The translations under genes were made by a program, and so were the position numbers. From Collinsella sp. AM33-4BH (GTDB lineage Bacteria > Actinomycetota > Coriobacteriia > Coriobacteriales > Coriobacteriaceae), in contig NZ_QSIN01000001.1 of assembly GCF_003469205.1 (NCBI RefSeq), positions 124,001 through 188,000 of the forward strand: a DNA stretch of 64,000 bases, given 5' to 3'. Position 1 is the first letter of the stretch, and each line of letters opens with the position of its first letter. The notes below the pieces were generated by a model that was given only the letters and a program-made list of their open reading frames with translations, had not been told where the DNA came from and searched no databases. Shown piece after piece: positions 27,710 through 36,177 of the stretch.

Positions 27710-30700
27710 TTAGCCAATTAAAGAAATAATGCGCGCAATATTCTGACCATATGTGTCACCCGGAACAGCCCAGCGGCCGTTTAAATCTTCCAAATATGGC
27801 GCAACTCCGAGAAAACCCTTAGACTGAAGGACTTCATATCGAGGATCCACACAAGTGTTATTCAACGCCGCACCAGTAGCATATCCTTTAAGATGCTGGA
27901 CTTGGGCAAGCAAGCCCTGATATACATCGTCAAATCTAGCGCCTCCCGATTGTTGATTGACGGCGCCCAGTCCGGCGAAATTGCACTGATTCGGCTTTAC
28001 GGAACCTCCAAATTGCAACCATCCAGTCTCAAGCATAGCCTGAGCAAAAACAACTTCCGGACGAACCCCTTCAGAAACAGCGGCTTCAACAATTAATGAA
28101 CAAAAATCACGAATAGTAGGTGCTCCCTTTGAAACAAATTCGTCTGAGGGATATGTATGTCCTGTTGATTCATATAAGTTCACCATAGCATCAACTGAAG
28201 TCTGCAGACTTCCCATAATTGGAGTACCCTCCACCGTGACCTTGCGGGTCAGGTGCCTCTCGGCGGAGCCGTCGATCACGTCGAGGTAGACGGTGTACTC
28301 GCCCGGCTCGGTCGGGGTCCACTCGCAGGAGGAGGAAGCGGAGGGCTGCTGGGCGACGCCCCACTTGGCCCAGCCGCCCTTCTCCCAGACGAACTTGTAC
28401 TTGAGGCCGGAGGCGTCGCCGGACACCTTGGCCTGCAGCTTGACCGGCTTGCCGCAGAGGGCGGAGCCCGAGACTTCGAGCGACTCGACGGAGCAGCGCT
28501 CGCCGACCGTGACCTTGCGGGTCAGGTGCCTCTCGGCGGAGCCGTCGATCACGTCGAGGTAGACGGTGTACTCGCCCGGCTCGGTCGGGGTCCACTCGCA
28601 GGAGGAGGAAGCGGAGGGCTGCTGGGCGACGCCCCACTTGGCCCAGCCGCCCTTCTCCCAGACGAACTTGTACTTGAGGCCGGAGGCGTCGCCGGACACC
28701 TTGGCCTGCAGCTTGACCGGCTTGCCGCAGAGGGCGGAGCCCGAGACTTCGAGCGACTCGACGGAGCAGCGCTCGCCGACCGTGACCTTGCGGGTCAGGT
28801 GCCTCTCGGCGGAGCCGTCGATCACGTCGAGGTAGACGGTGTACTCGCCCGGCTCGGTCGGGGTCCACTCGCAGGAGGAGGAAGCGGAGGGCTGCTGGGC
28901 GACGCCCCACTTGGCCCAGCCGCCCTTCTCCCAGACGAACTTGTACTTGAGGCCGGAGGCGTCGCCGGACACCTTGGCCTGCAGCTTGACCGGCTTGCCG
29001 CAGAGGGCGGAGCCCGAGACTTCGAGCGACTCGACGGAGCAGCGCTCGCCGACCGTGACCTTGCGGGTCAGGTGCCTCTCGGCGGAGCCGTCGATCACGT
29101 CGAGGTAGACGGTGTACTCGCCCGGCTCGGTCGGGGTCCACTCGCAGGAGGAGGAAGCGGAGGGCTGCTGGGCGACGCCCCACTTGGCCCAGCCGCCCTT
29201 CTCCCAGACGAACTTGTACTTGAGGCCGGAGGCGTCGCCGGACACCTTGGCCTGCAGCTTGACCGGCTTGCCGCAGCGGGCGTCGCCCGAGACTTCGAGC
29301 GACTCAAGAGACCAATTAACAACTTTGTATTTAGAAGTGCTAGTCACATATCCATTGGAGTCAATGACATCAGCATAGATCTCATATTCACCAGCCTGGG
29401 GCAGGGTCCAAGAAATCGACGGCGAAGTTAAGTCTTGACCGATTACACCCCAATTGGAATCACTCCAATCAGACCCAGCCCTATGCCAAACAAACTTATA
29501 TCTAAGGCCATCAGTCTTGCCGCTAACATTTACACCGATTTTTACCGTTGACCCCGCATGTCCCAGTTCTTCCGAGAAGGAAATTCCATTGACGGAGTAG
29601 GGATGCGGGAACTGCGCGATGATTGCGGCAGCGTCAGCCTCGCCAAGACGGCGGCAACCATCGTCCGAGAAATAGTTGGCCACATCACCGTAATTCGAGA
29701 TAAAGCCATGTTCGATAAGAATACCTGGAATTCCCTGCTCGCGAGCGCAGCGGATAACGGCGAACTCGTCGCCTACCTCCATTTGAAATACGCCGCGGTA
29801 TGTTAGTCCCATAGCAGCAAGGTTGTTCATGACCTTGTTGGCAAGCTCAACAGAGACCTGCGTGTAGTCGGTGCCATTTGCGGTAGGAGCATAAACTTCT
29901 GCGCCGTGAGCCCCAGAAGACCCAGAGTTGATGTGAAAGCTAACAAAGGCCTGCGCGCCCTGATCAATGCAGCGCTGTACGCGGTAAAGATAATCATTGC
30001 TGGGATAGTAGCCAGACTGCTCGCGCGCAAGAACGATCTTAAAGCCGTAAGCTTCAAGTTTATTTTTGCAGGCTGTCATGATCTTCCAGGTAAGGTCGGC
30101 TTCACTCTTGCCATTACCCTGAGCGCCAGAATCCACCCCGCCATGTCCCGCGTCAAGTGCAATAACCCCCACATTACGCGCGGAGCGCTCAGCATAGGTG
30201 GAAATGCCATCGGGTGAATCGGCGCATTCCAATGCCTGCTGAATCGACTGGGCTTCAACGGCATTGCCATCGCCGTCCGCATAGTAAACAGAAGTGCCCT
30301 CGGAGCTCACGGAGCCATTAATGACCGTAAACGAATAATCCCTGTCAGAAAGATCCACCTCATGCTCAGAGCCATCGCCCTGCAAAGCATAGGTTATCGA
30401 TGTGAGGAAATATGTATTAGATTCCAACTGCGAACCAAAAATAAAAGCAGCAGAATTATCAGCCGTTGCAGATGCTTCAATAGTCCCCTGAACCCCATTG
30501 GCACTTACATAGTTGAGAGTTGCGGAGGCAAGGCTATCGCCGTCATCGGGAGTAGCAAAGGCAACGACCTGATCAGTCCCGCTGGAAAGGCTCGGGTAGG
30601 CAAGATATACATACTGGAAAGAAGAATCGACCGGTTCAGCCTGCTGATGGTTCTCAGATACATCAACGCCAAAATCCTCATCAGCCGATTCGTCAACGTT

Positions 30701-30916
30701 CGTTGCCGGCGATGAATCATCAGCAGCGTCGACATCAACAGAACCCGCATCACGCGAGGCCTCGCCATCATCGTCTGCAGTAGCAGCGTCCACGGCAGCG
30801 TCCGCAGACGGGACGTTGCTCGCAGCGTAGGCAGCAGCCACAGGACCCATCAAGGATGAAATGGTCAAAAGACCAGCAAGAGAAAAAGCTGTTGAGGCAC
30901 GCAATGCCTTTTTCAT
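27710..30916 (-). CDS. Secreted N-acetylmuramoyl-L-alanine amidase with repeat modules and glucosaminidase domain
   Basis: 1068-aa wall hydrolase. After a signal peptide (residues 1 to about 33) and an acidic linker comes an Amidase_3 domain at about 248-440, with zinc-ligand regions VIALDAGHGGVDSG, the glutamate in KSEADLTW, SFHINSGSSG and the catalytic-type EHGFISN. Five tryptophan-rich modules follow (one divergent, four nearly identical), then a glucosaminidase-like domain in the last 160 residues (VVFAQAMLETGWLQFGG). It should cleave both the peptide-glycan amide bond and the glycan strand. ATG 30916 follows GGGGGA. It is first in a minus-strand group with the NlpC-like hydrolase and the flippase. 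Confidence 0.9.
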   Translation of the reverse strand: MKKALRASTAFSLAGLLTISSLMGPVAAAYAASNVPSADAAVDAATADDDGEASRDAGSVDVDAADDSSPATNVDESADEDFGVDVSENHQQAEPVDSSFQYVYLAYPSLSSGTDQVVAFATPDDGDSLASATLNYVSANGVQGTIEASATADNSAAFIFGSQLESNTYFLTSITYALQGDGSEHEVDLSDRDYSFTVINGSVSSEGTSVYYADGDGNAVEAQSIQQALECADSPDGISTYAERSARNVGVIALDAGHGGVDSGAQGNGKSEADLTWKIMTACKNKLEAYGFKIVLAREQSGYYPSNDYLYRVQRCIDQGAQAFVSFHINSGSSGAHGAEVYAPTANGTDYTQVSVELANKVMNNLAAMGLTYRGVFQMEVGDEFAVIRCAREQGIPGILIEHGFISNYGDVANYFSDDGCRRLGEADAAAIIAQFPHPYSVNGISFSEELGHAGSTVKIGVNVSGKTDGLRYKFVWHRAGSDWSDSNWGVIGQDLTSPSISWTLPQAGEYEIYADVIDSNGYVTSTSKYKVVNWSLESLEVSGDARCGKPVKLQAKVSGDASGLKYKFVWEKGGWAKWGVAQQPSASSSCEWTPTEPGEYTVYLDVIDGSAERHLTRKVTVGERCSVESLEVSGSALCGKPVKLQAKVSGDASGLKYKFVWEKGGWAKWGVAQQPSASSSCEWTPTEPGEYTVYLDVIDGSAERHLTRKVTVGERCSVESLEVSGSALCGKPVKLQAKVSGDASGLKYKFVWEKGGWAKWGVAQQPSASSSCEWTPTEPGEYTVYLDVIDGSAERHLTRKVTVGERCSVESLEVSGSALCGKPVKLQAKVSGDASGLKYKFVWEKGGWAKWGVAQQPSASSSCEWTPTEPGEYTVYLDVIDGSAERHLTRKVTVEGTPIMGSLQTSVDAMVNLYESTGHTYPSDEFVSKGAPTIRDFCSLIVEAAVSEGVRPEVVFAQAMLETGWLQFGGSVKPNQCNFAGLGAVNQQSGGARFDDVYQGLLAQVQHLKGYATGAALNNTCVDPRYEVLQSKGFLGVAPYLEDLNGRWAVPGDTYGQNIARIISLIG
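28233..29324. repeat. Four tandem 273-bp repeats inside the amidase gene
   Basis: The block beginning ACCGTGACCTTGCGGGT recurs at 28233, 28506, 28779 and 29052, exactly 273 bp (91 codons) apart. Copies look identical apart from a few changes near the outer end of the last copy (29275-29290). Each encodes one KYKFVWEKGGWAKWGVAQQ module. Such arrays expand and contract by recombination, so the protein length is likely to vary among strains. Confidence 0.95.
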
Positions 30917-31027
30917 ATTGAATCCCCCGTCACAAATAATGTTACTAAGAGAAGATTATCTTACAATCTCCTCTGCATCGGAAGTCCAGTTATTCGAAGC
31001 GCGGGAATTGTTATAAAGGCAGGCAGA

Positions 31028-31052
31028 AACCTGCTCTTATAAAAAGCAGGTT
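31028..31052. terminator. Hairpin upstream of the amidase gene
   Basis: AACCTGCT and AGCAGGTT form an 8-bp stem with a nine-base loop. It lies in the 110 bases upstream of the amidase and may end transcription from the island side. No strong T-run follows on either strand. Confidence 0.4.
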
Positions 31053-31642
31053 ACGTTCTCAGCAAACTTTTGTTTTTTCGTCCTTCCATGGACACAGTGC
31101 TAGCTCTAGTTTTTGAAGCAATTAGCGGCGCCCCAAACAGCGCAAGTGCCAGTAACACGAAAATCCACTGAAGCACGCAATTCGTTTAAGCACGTGACGG
31201 ACGACGAAAGCGTGTACGCAGCCGCGAAATACAGCAAAAAGCCCCATGTTTCGCTTGTATCAGAGGCGTCTGGGGCTTCATCGAAAGAGTAGCCTGGCTA
31301 ACGCATTCAAGAAAAATAGAGCGTGGTCTTCATGAATCAAACGCCAGTATGCAACGCTCGCGCGCGTCTTTGAATCTTCTAATGAGCAAGAAGAGGGGGG
31401 GTCTAGGAAAGACCTAATAGTTCTTGGAATCTGGGAATCGTCGAACTCACCATCTTTAAACAAGAGAATCATATAGCTTCTTATCGTTCTGTCTCGAAAA
31501 GATATGAGTGACCAGATGCACATCATGGGCCTTTGAAATACAATCTTCGTCCCTTAAAGATTCAGCAACATAACAACCGCCCCAATCAAAAAACTGAGAT
31601 AGCCCCGGCTGATAATCAAAGAGGCGGTTGGATTGGCAACAC
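31053..31642. other. Intergenic stretch without a recognised gene
   Basis: About 590 bases between the amidase promoter region and the first transposase fragment. It holds a hairpin with AAGCCCCA at 31239-31246 and TGGGGCTT at 31271-31278 (terminator-like) and an inverted CAACCGCC/GGCGGTTG pair at 31574-31581 and 31623-31630. An 82-codon minus-strand frame at 31278-31526 has no ribosome site or recognisable domain and is not called. Confidence 0.6.
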
Positions 31643-32030
31643 CTATTTGGACGATTCCGGGAGGGACAGCCCCGCCTCCCTGAACTCGACCGGCGACATG
31701 TAGCCCAGCGTCGAGTGGATCCTGAAATTGTTGCACCAGTGCACGTAGTCCGAGAGTTTGACCCGGAGCTCGCGCGTCGTGCCGAACGTCTCGCGGTGGA
31801 CGAGCTCGGCCTTCAGTATCCTGTTGGTCGACTCGTCGACGGCGTTGTCGTAGGGGCAGCCCATGGCCGACAGCGACCTCTCTATGCCGAAGGCCTCGAG
31901 CATCAGGTCGATCTCGGCGTTGTCGAACTCGCTGCCGCGGTCCGTGTGGAAGACCTCGATGTCCGAGATCGGGAAGGAGAGCGTCGCGAACGCCGACCTG
32001 ACCAGCCGGGCGTCCTTTGTGTTCTGGTGG
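31643..32030 (-). pseudogene. C-terminal fragment of an IS3-family transposase (OrfB)
   Basis: About 129 codons of an integrase-core transposase: the second catalytic aspartate in EVFHTDRGSEFDN, the glutamate region CPYDNAVDESTNRIL and the C-terminal FRIHSTLGYMSPVEFREAG, ending in TAG. The N-terminal half and the first aspartate are missing. The fragment starts abruptly near 32030 where it is joined, out of frame, to a different IS3-type OrfB. It is therefore a remnant. The first in-frame ATG (31903) is internal to the domain. Confidence 0.85.
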
Positions 32031-32796
32031 CGAAGCTCCTGCGGTGGTACATTTCATTTTTCAGCGTCGCAAAGAACGACTCTGCGACGGCGTTGTCGTG
32101 GCAGTTGCCGGTACGGCTGCAAGAGAGGCGCACATGGTAGCCCCTGGCCCACTCAGCGAGCTTGCGGCTGGTGTACTGCGCCCCCTTGTCCGAGCGGAAT
32201 ATGGCGTTCTCTGCCACGTACCCGCGCGCACGCGCGCTCTCGAGGGCGCTGACGACGATATCGGCGGTCATGCGCTCGGACAGCGACCAGCCCACGAACA
32301 TGCGGGTGTTCAGGTCGATCACCGTCGACAGGTAGAGCCAGCCCTGGCCGGTGCGCAGGTAGGTGATGTCGCCGACGAGCTTGTAGGTGGGCACCGGGCT
32401 CGTGAAGTCCCGCCTGATCAGGTCGGGCCTTGGCTTGGCGTCCCTGTCGGGGACCGCCGTCCTCTTCGACTTGTACGGCGTGCAGCCGCGGATCCCCAGC
32501 TCGCGCATGCACTTGCGCACACGGTACAGCGTGATGCCGCGCAGGCCGTCGGGCAGGAAGCACTTCACGAACCGCGCGCCGAAGCGCCTGTCGGACTCGA
32601 GCCACACGCGCCGCACGGCGTCGCGCGCCTCGGACCAGTCGTCGACGGGGCAGCCGTTGGAAACCCAGCTGCAGTGGCCCGACCGGCTCACCCCCAGCAC
32701 CTTGGCCATCATCGCCACCGTGAAGTTGCCCTTCTCCGCCTCCATGAGCCTGTACCTGGCTAGAGTGCCTGCTCTTTGGCGAAGAAGGCCGCGGCT
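32031..32796 (-). pseudogene. IS3-family OrfB transposase, 3'-truncated
   Basis: DDE integrase-type transposase with the helix-turn-helix segment VAMMAKVLGVSRSGHCSW, first aspartate in KLVGDITYLRTGQGWLYL, second in FRSDKGAQYTS and glutamate in AVAESFFATLKNE. It runs off at YHRRSFATR, where about 40 usual C-terminal residues are replaced by the other IS3 fragment. It is translated by -1 frameshifting from OrfA; an internal ATG lies at 32745. All three catalytic residues remain, but the lost end of the element should prevent normal transposition. Confidence 0.85.
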
Positions 32797-33047
32797 TTTT
32801 TTAGGAACGCGTTCTCCGCCTCGAGCTCGCGTATGCGCTTCCTCGCCTCGCGAAGCTCGCGCTCCTCGGCCCTCGGGTCGGGCTCGCCCCCCAACTCGCG
32901 CTTGCGCTTGAGCACCCAGTCGTTCACCGTCTTGGGGTTGAGCCCGAGCTCCCCGCAGACCTGGGTTATGGGGCGCCCCGTGGAGATGACGTAGTCGGCT
33001 GTCTCCCGCCTGAACTCGTCGGTGTACTTCTTCTGATTGGCGACCAT
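32760..33047 (-). CDS. IS3-family OrfA (DNA-binding subunit)
   Basis: 95-aa protein with the HTH of IS3 OrfA (YTDEFRRETADYVISTGRPI through NPKTVNDWVLKRK) and a leucine-zipper-like coiled coil (REARKRIRELEAENAFLKKA). ATG 33047 follows AAGGA at eight bases. Near its end the mRNA contains seven A followed by GC, the classic slippery site that joins OrfA to OrfB in IS3 elements. OrfA itself is intact, but its partner is truncated. Confidence 0.9.
   Translation of the reverse strand: MVANQKKYTDEFRRETADYVISTGRPITQVCGELGLNPKTVNDWVLKRKRELGGEPDPRAEERELREARKRIRELEAENAFLKKAAAFFAKEQAL
32796..32802 (-). promoter_or_regulatory. A7 slippery site for programmed -1 frameshifting
   Basis: Seven consecutive T on the plus strand (A7 then G in the transposase mRNA) lie where the OrfA and OrfB frames overlap. 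OrfB reading beyond this point is in the -1 frame, as expected of IS3-family fusion transposases. Confidence 0.75.
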
Positions 33048-33082
33048 GAGGCAATCCTTCCGTCCATCGGCTTGAATGCAGT

Positions 33083-33310
33083 CTAGGGCATCGCGGCCAC
33101 ACGATCCCTCCAGCCCGCGTGTCCGAAAAAACGATACAGGTCAGAGGTCGCCCCGCGACGCGGCGCCACGCGACGAAGTGCAACCGCAGGCTGATCGACC
33201 GCAGGGAGGCCATGGCCGCCGCCGGCAAGAGGCCGTGCATGGCCAACTGCGCCACGGCGCGCGAGATGGCGTGCTGGGTGTGGGCCATAGCCGGGATGGC
33301 GGCGGCGTAG
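33083..33310 (+). pseudogene. C-terminal remnant of an IS110-like transposase
   Basis: A GC-rich plus-strand frame ends with TKCNRRLIDRREAMAAAGKR, then NCATAREMACWVWAIAGMAA and TAG. The spacing of a basic segment, an alanine-rich helix and a W-W-A terminus resembles the C-terminus of IS110-family transposases (PF02371). The catalytic DEDD half is absent. The IS3 element appears to have entered or replaced the 5' part. The assignment is from pattern only. Confidence 0.4.
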
Positions 33311-33636
33311 CGCGCCGCCGCCCCCGGACACGGGTTCCGACCCCGGCGCGCGCCGCGCTCGAGGCCGTTGGGAGGCCATCCGAGTCCCTTTTCTGGGCGG
33401 CGGGAGACCGCCATGCCCGCATAAAGACTCCGATTTCGCCGCGAGGCCCCCAGCCGTAGCAACGAAATGCGCAGCCGAGAAGGCCACGCGCGGATATTAG
33501 AATGCCGAACGTGCGTCGAGCAGACACGCCCTCCAGCGGCGCGGTCGCAGGGTGAAGATAGGTAGGCCCGGCCGTGCGCGGTAGCTCCGCGGGCGGCCGG
33601 GCCGGTTTTGCCTCTTGGCAATGTTCAACTCATATT
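33311..33636. other. GC-rich intergenic stretch with a strong hairpin
   Basis: No gene is recognised here. GGCCCGGCCG at 33565-33574 pairs with CGGCCGGGCC at 33594-33603, followed by GGTTTTG on the plus strand, compatible with the terminator or end structure of the IS110-like remnant. Confidence 0.55.
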
Positions 33637-33668
33637 AAAAGGGAGGAGTCGACTGATCGGCCCCTCCC
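33637..33668 (-). terminator. Terminator of the Abi-family gene
   Basis: On the minus strand GGGAGG and CCTCCC form an interrupted stem (continuing with G/C and GACT-type pairs) followed by TTTTAAT. A second small hairpin, ACGGCG-TTT-CGCCGT, lies at 33669-33683. Both follow the Abi stop. Confidence 0.75.
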
Positions 33669-33717
33669 ACGGCGTTTCGCCGTTTCTCTCTGCACATATT
33701 AGCACACGGAAGGAACG

Positions 33718-34719
33718 TCACCGCTTGCGCCCGTAGCCATCGATGAACCCCTCAATAAATCCGTATTTCTGCCGGTCACCGCTTCCGACGATCATCATGT
33801 ACGTATCAACCCCGACAGCGCTCTCGAGCTTCACGAGCTCCCGCAGGCATTTCCGAAGAAAATCTCTGGAACGCTTCTTCTGATGCGTTAGCAAGGTCAA
33901 TAGGTAGGCCAGGAGAACGATGTAGTCGATTATGGAATTGAAATTCAACCTGTACCCGATAGAAAGATCCTCATCGAGAAGCTCGCCAACCGCGGCCAGG
34001 TTTCTGTCGGTCTTGGGATACTTAACCGATTGGCTGAACCTCGAATCAAATACCGCCCCGTTATGGGCGACCGCGTTCCTTAAGGGACGAATCGTCTCGA
34101 CGATGTTGATGACGATGCCGGGGTTCGCATGTAAGAGACCTAGGTCGCTTGCGATATCGGCGAGGATTTCATCGGGAAGGCTTCTGCATACGCTTGTGAG
34201 ATCGCCGAGGGTCATCACCTCGAAAATGCTCCAAACGGGCGCGTCATCGTCGCGATCGACATAATGCTTCACGAGATCGTTTTTGTAACTCCGTCTCACG
34301 ATGTTCTGAAGCTGGCTCTTGAGCTTGAGCTTTTCCCCCATCTGCCCGTTCACGACCCTTCCGTTGACATCCCTGCATGTCCGGAGGCCGCGCTTTAAGA
34401 AGGTCGCCAGCCCGGGGTCCTCTATGTTCTCAAGTATTCTGGCCAAGACTATGTTTTTAACCGCCGTTTCGATGAACATTATCTCCGGGTAGATTGCAGC
34501 CTTGATGGCGGAATCGAACCCGTATATGTCCATGAGTGCATCGAACGAAGGGAGGGGGAGCGCATTTTTGGGCTTTCGGACAAACCGGAAGCCTTTATAG
34601 CCATGGAAATAGCCCATGTTTCTCAGCAGTATCTTTCTGTCGCTCCCCCGCAAATCCTCCATACCGTGATTCGTCCTCATGTGCTTCATGAGGGAATTGA
34701 TGCTCATGCCCTTCTTCAT
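33718..34719 (-). CDS. Abi-family (Abi_2/AbiD-F, HEPN-type) protein
   Basis: 333-aa soluble protein of the Abi_2 family (PF07751), whose members abort phage infection, probably as HEPN ribonucleases. The N-terminus has the family's NSLMKHMRTNHGM and LRNMGYFHGYKGFRF pattern; the HEPN-like active site is RPLRNAVAHNGAVF with the R...H spacing. Length matches family members. ATG 34719 follows a perfect GGAGG at four bases, with TATAAT about 30 bases upstream and its own terminator, so it is a complete single-gene transcription unit. It sits between an IS110-like remnant and IS21 fragments, typical for a mobile defence gene. Confidence 0.88.
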   Translation of the reverse strand: MKKGMSINSLMKHMRTNHGMEDLRGSDRKILLRNMGYFHGYKGFRFVRKPKNALPLPSFDALMDIYGFDSAIKAAIYPEIMFIETAVKNIVLARILENIEDPGLATFLKRGLRTCRDVNGRVVNGQMGEKLKLKSQLQNIVRRSYKNDLVKHYVDRDDDAPVWSIFEVMTLGDLTSVCRSLPDEILADIASDLGLLHANPGIVINIVETIRPLRNAVAHNGAVFDSRFSQSVKYPKTDRNLAAVGELLDEDLSIGYRLNFNSIIDYIVLLAYLLTLLTHQKKRSRDFLRKCLRELVKLESAVGVDTYMMIVGSGDRQKYGFIEGFIDGYGRKR

Positions 34720-34747
34720 CGAACCTCCCTTGGCCTCCTTCTAGGAA

Positions 34748-34753
34748 ATTATA
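34748..34753 (-). promoter_or_regulatory. -10 element of the Abi-family gene
   Basis: A consensus TATAAT on the minus strand about 30 bases before the start codon, just ahead of the GGAGG site. No recognisable -35 box lies at the usual distance. Confidence 0.5.
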
Positions 34754-34842
34754 TCCCAGCCCGCCTCGACGGGGCGAGCCTGTCGTTGGCGCCGGCCTAT
34801 TTGTGTTTGTTAACGTCGTGATTGCGGGTTTGATCACATCCG

Positions 34843-34884
34843 ATTTTCAGAATTGAGCACGATAGTTTTTCGGTTTTGAGCACG
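34843..34884. mobile_element. IS21-like terminal repeats
   Basis: Two 19-base imperfect direct repeats, ATTTTCAGAATTGAGCACG at 34843 and TTTTTCGGTTTTGAGCACG at 34866, lie 23 bp apart. IS21-family ends carry such repeated transposase-binding sites. The nearby IstB fragment supports the call, but istA is absent. Confidence 0.55.
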
Positions 34885-34987
34885 GCCACGCCGACCAGAC
34901 CGCATGCCTTAACGTTGTCGGTGCGTCGTATCGGCAACGAGCAAAGGCAGGAGGGAATGATCGACGTGGACAAGATAGAGGACGCAG

Positions 34988-35245
34988 GTGGCGGGCTGCA
35001 GGGCCATGCTCGAGGCCGAGCTCGCGCACAGGGACGCGACCAAGAGGGCACGGCTGCTCAGGCAGGCGAGGCTCCCCGTGCACAAGTCGGCCGAGGGGTT
35101 CGACTGGTCGCACGTGCGGTTCTCCGAGGGCTGGGGCCGCGACGACATGCTTTCGCTGGGCTTCGTCGGCCCCCGCGAGGACCTCGTGTTCTTCGGCAAG
35201 ACCGGCAGGGGCAAGACCCACATGGCCGTAGCCCTGGCGATGCGC
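34988..35245 (+). pseudogene. N-terminal IstB (IS21 helper ATPase) fragment, plus strand
   Basis: Encodes the IstB N-terminal region (AELAHRDATKRARLLRQAR, FVGPREDLVFFGKTGRGKTH) through Walker A and the following helix (VALAMRTAA). At about 35245 the sequence abruptly becomes the antisense of another IstB fragment, so the reading frame has no Walker B or C-terminus. It cannot encode a working ATPase. No istA lies upstream. Confidence 0.8.
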
Positions 35246-35610
35246 ACGGCCGCCGCCATCTGGTCGTCGCCGAACACCGCGCCCCACCGGCTGAACTCCA
35301 GGTTCGTGGTGATGACCACCGACTGCCGCTCGTAGGCGTCGGCGAACACCTAGAAGAGCGCGCGCCGTCGAGATCCAGCGGCAGGAAGCCGAGCTCGTCG
35401 ATGACGAGCAGCCTAGCGCAGCCGATGAGCGCGGCCTCACGGTCAAGGCGCCCCTCGTCGCGGGCGCGCCGCAGCCGCATGACGAGCGATGACGCGGTGA
35501 AGAAGCGGGCCTCCATCCTCCGCTCGCACGCCAGCATGCACAGCGCCGAGGCCATGTGCGTCTTGCCGGTGCTGACGTCCCCCACCAGCACGAGGTCCTC
35601 GCAGAAACCA
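35241..35610 (-). pseudogene. Internal IstB fragment, minus strand, frameshifted
   Basis: The minus strand encodes Walker A (LVGDVSTGKTHMASALCM), Walker B (LLVIDELGFLPLDLDGA), then, after a frameshift near 35355, VVITTNLEFSRWGAVFGDD. The N-terminal part is missing upstream and the C-terminus is cut at the junction with the opposite fragment. It is head-to-head with the plus-strand IstB piece, and the two Walker A sequences differ, so they derive from different IS21 copies. Confidence 0.8.
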
Positions 35611-35673
35611 GTTTCATGGAGCGTTTCATTGAAAATCCCCCTAATCTAGCAACGGTTTAAAGTCTACTAGATT

Positions 35674-35684
35674 GGGGGGGGGGG
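35674..35684. repeat. Homopolymer of eleven G
   Basis: An uninterrupted G11 tract in the 126-base gap between the IstB fragment and the ATPase remnant. No complete gene begins next to it. Long G tracts are prone to slippage. Confidence 0.95.
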
Positions 35685-35736
35685 ACGCGAGCCAAGTCGA
35701 CAAAGGCAGTTAACCGGCGGCTATTCATGCCTCGAT

Positions 35737-36165
35737 TTAGAACCGCTCGAGAATCTCCGCAGCATTCTCTCGCAGATAGATATCTAGGTCCGGCACGGCA
35801 AACTGCACGTAGCCCCTCTGTGGTGCCTGAATAACCTCTCTTTGTAGCAATTTGGCCCTAATAGAGCTGATCTCATTGGTCTTTTTACCCATGCGCTTAG
35901 CAATCTCGGCTGATTTGGACTGTTGTTTATCCTCGCACATCGCCAAAAGGTATTTGATATCGTTAAGTCCCAGTCCAGAAATCGCGGGCTCGTGAACAAC
36001 ATCGTGAAAACGAGCCTCTGCCAGCGCAATGCCTTCGGTGACATCGTGTTCGCTCACAATGGCACTTTTGGCACGATGCAAGTTGGCGCGCTGCCAAATG
36101 GAGTAACCGACCATTTGCACCAGATAGGCATAGCCCTTAGTGGTCTTAGCGGTTCTCGACAGCAG
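35737..36165 (-). pseudogene. C-terminal fragment of an AAA-type ATPase
   Basis: 143 codons open from just after a TAA at 36166-36168 to the stop at 35737. The start GYAYLVQMVGYSIWQRA and the following winged-helix-like segment (GLNDIKYLLAMCEDKQQSKS, AEIAKRMGKKTNEISSIRAK) match the tail of AAA_16/archaeal-type ATPases. The P-loop domain is absent, so this is a remnant whose 5' part was lost when the glycan operon end was joined here. An internal GTG (36120) could start a 127-aa peptide, but no ribosome site is seen. Confidence 0.65.
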
Positions 36166-36177
36166 TTAAACCATTGT

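Noticed and set aside
28233..29324. Regular repeats considered as a CRISPR array
   Set aside because: The 273-bp units are contiguous, in frame and without unique spacers; they are protein-coding modules.
28253..29431. 392-codon plus-strand frame across the amidase repeats
   Set aside because: It is antisense to identical 273-bp coding repeats and repeats only because they do.
31278..31526. 82-codon minus-strand frame
   Set aside because: No ribosome site, no recognisable domain, and it starts inside a hairpin region.
31903..33621. 572-codon minus-strand frame spanning the IS region
   Set aside because: Only its middle is OrfB; the ends run through the reverse of the IS110-like remnant and the out-of-frame second transposase.
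35674..35684. G11 tract as a phase-variation switch
   Set aside because: No intact promoter or reading frame depends on it; only pseudogene fragments are adjacent.
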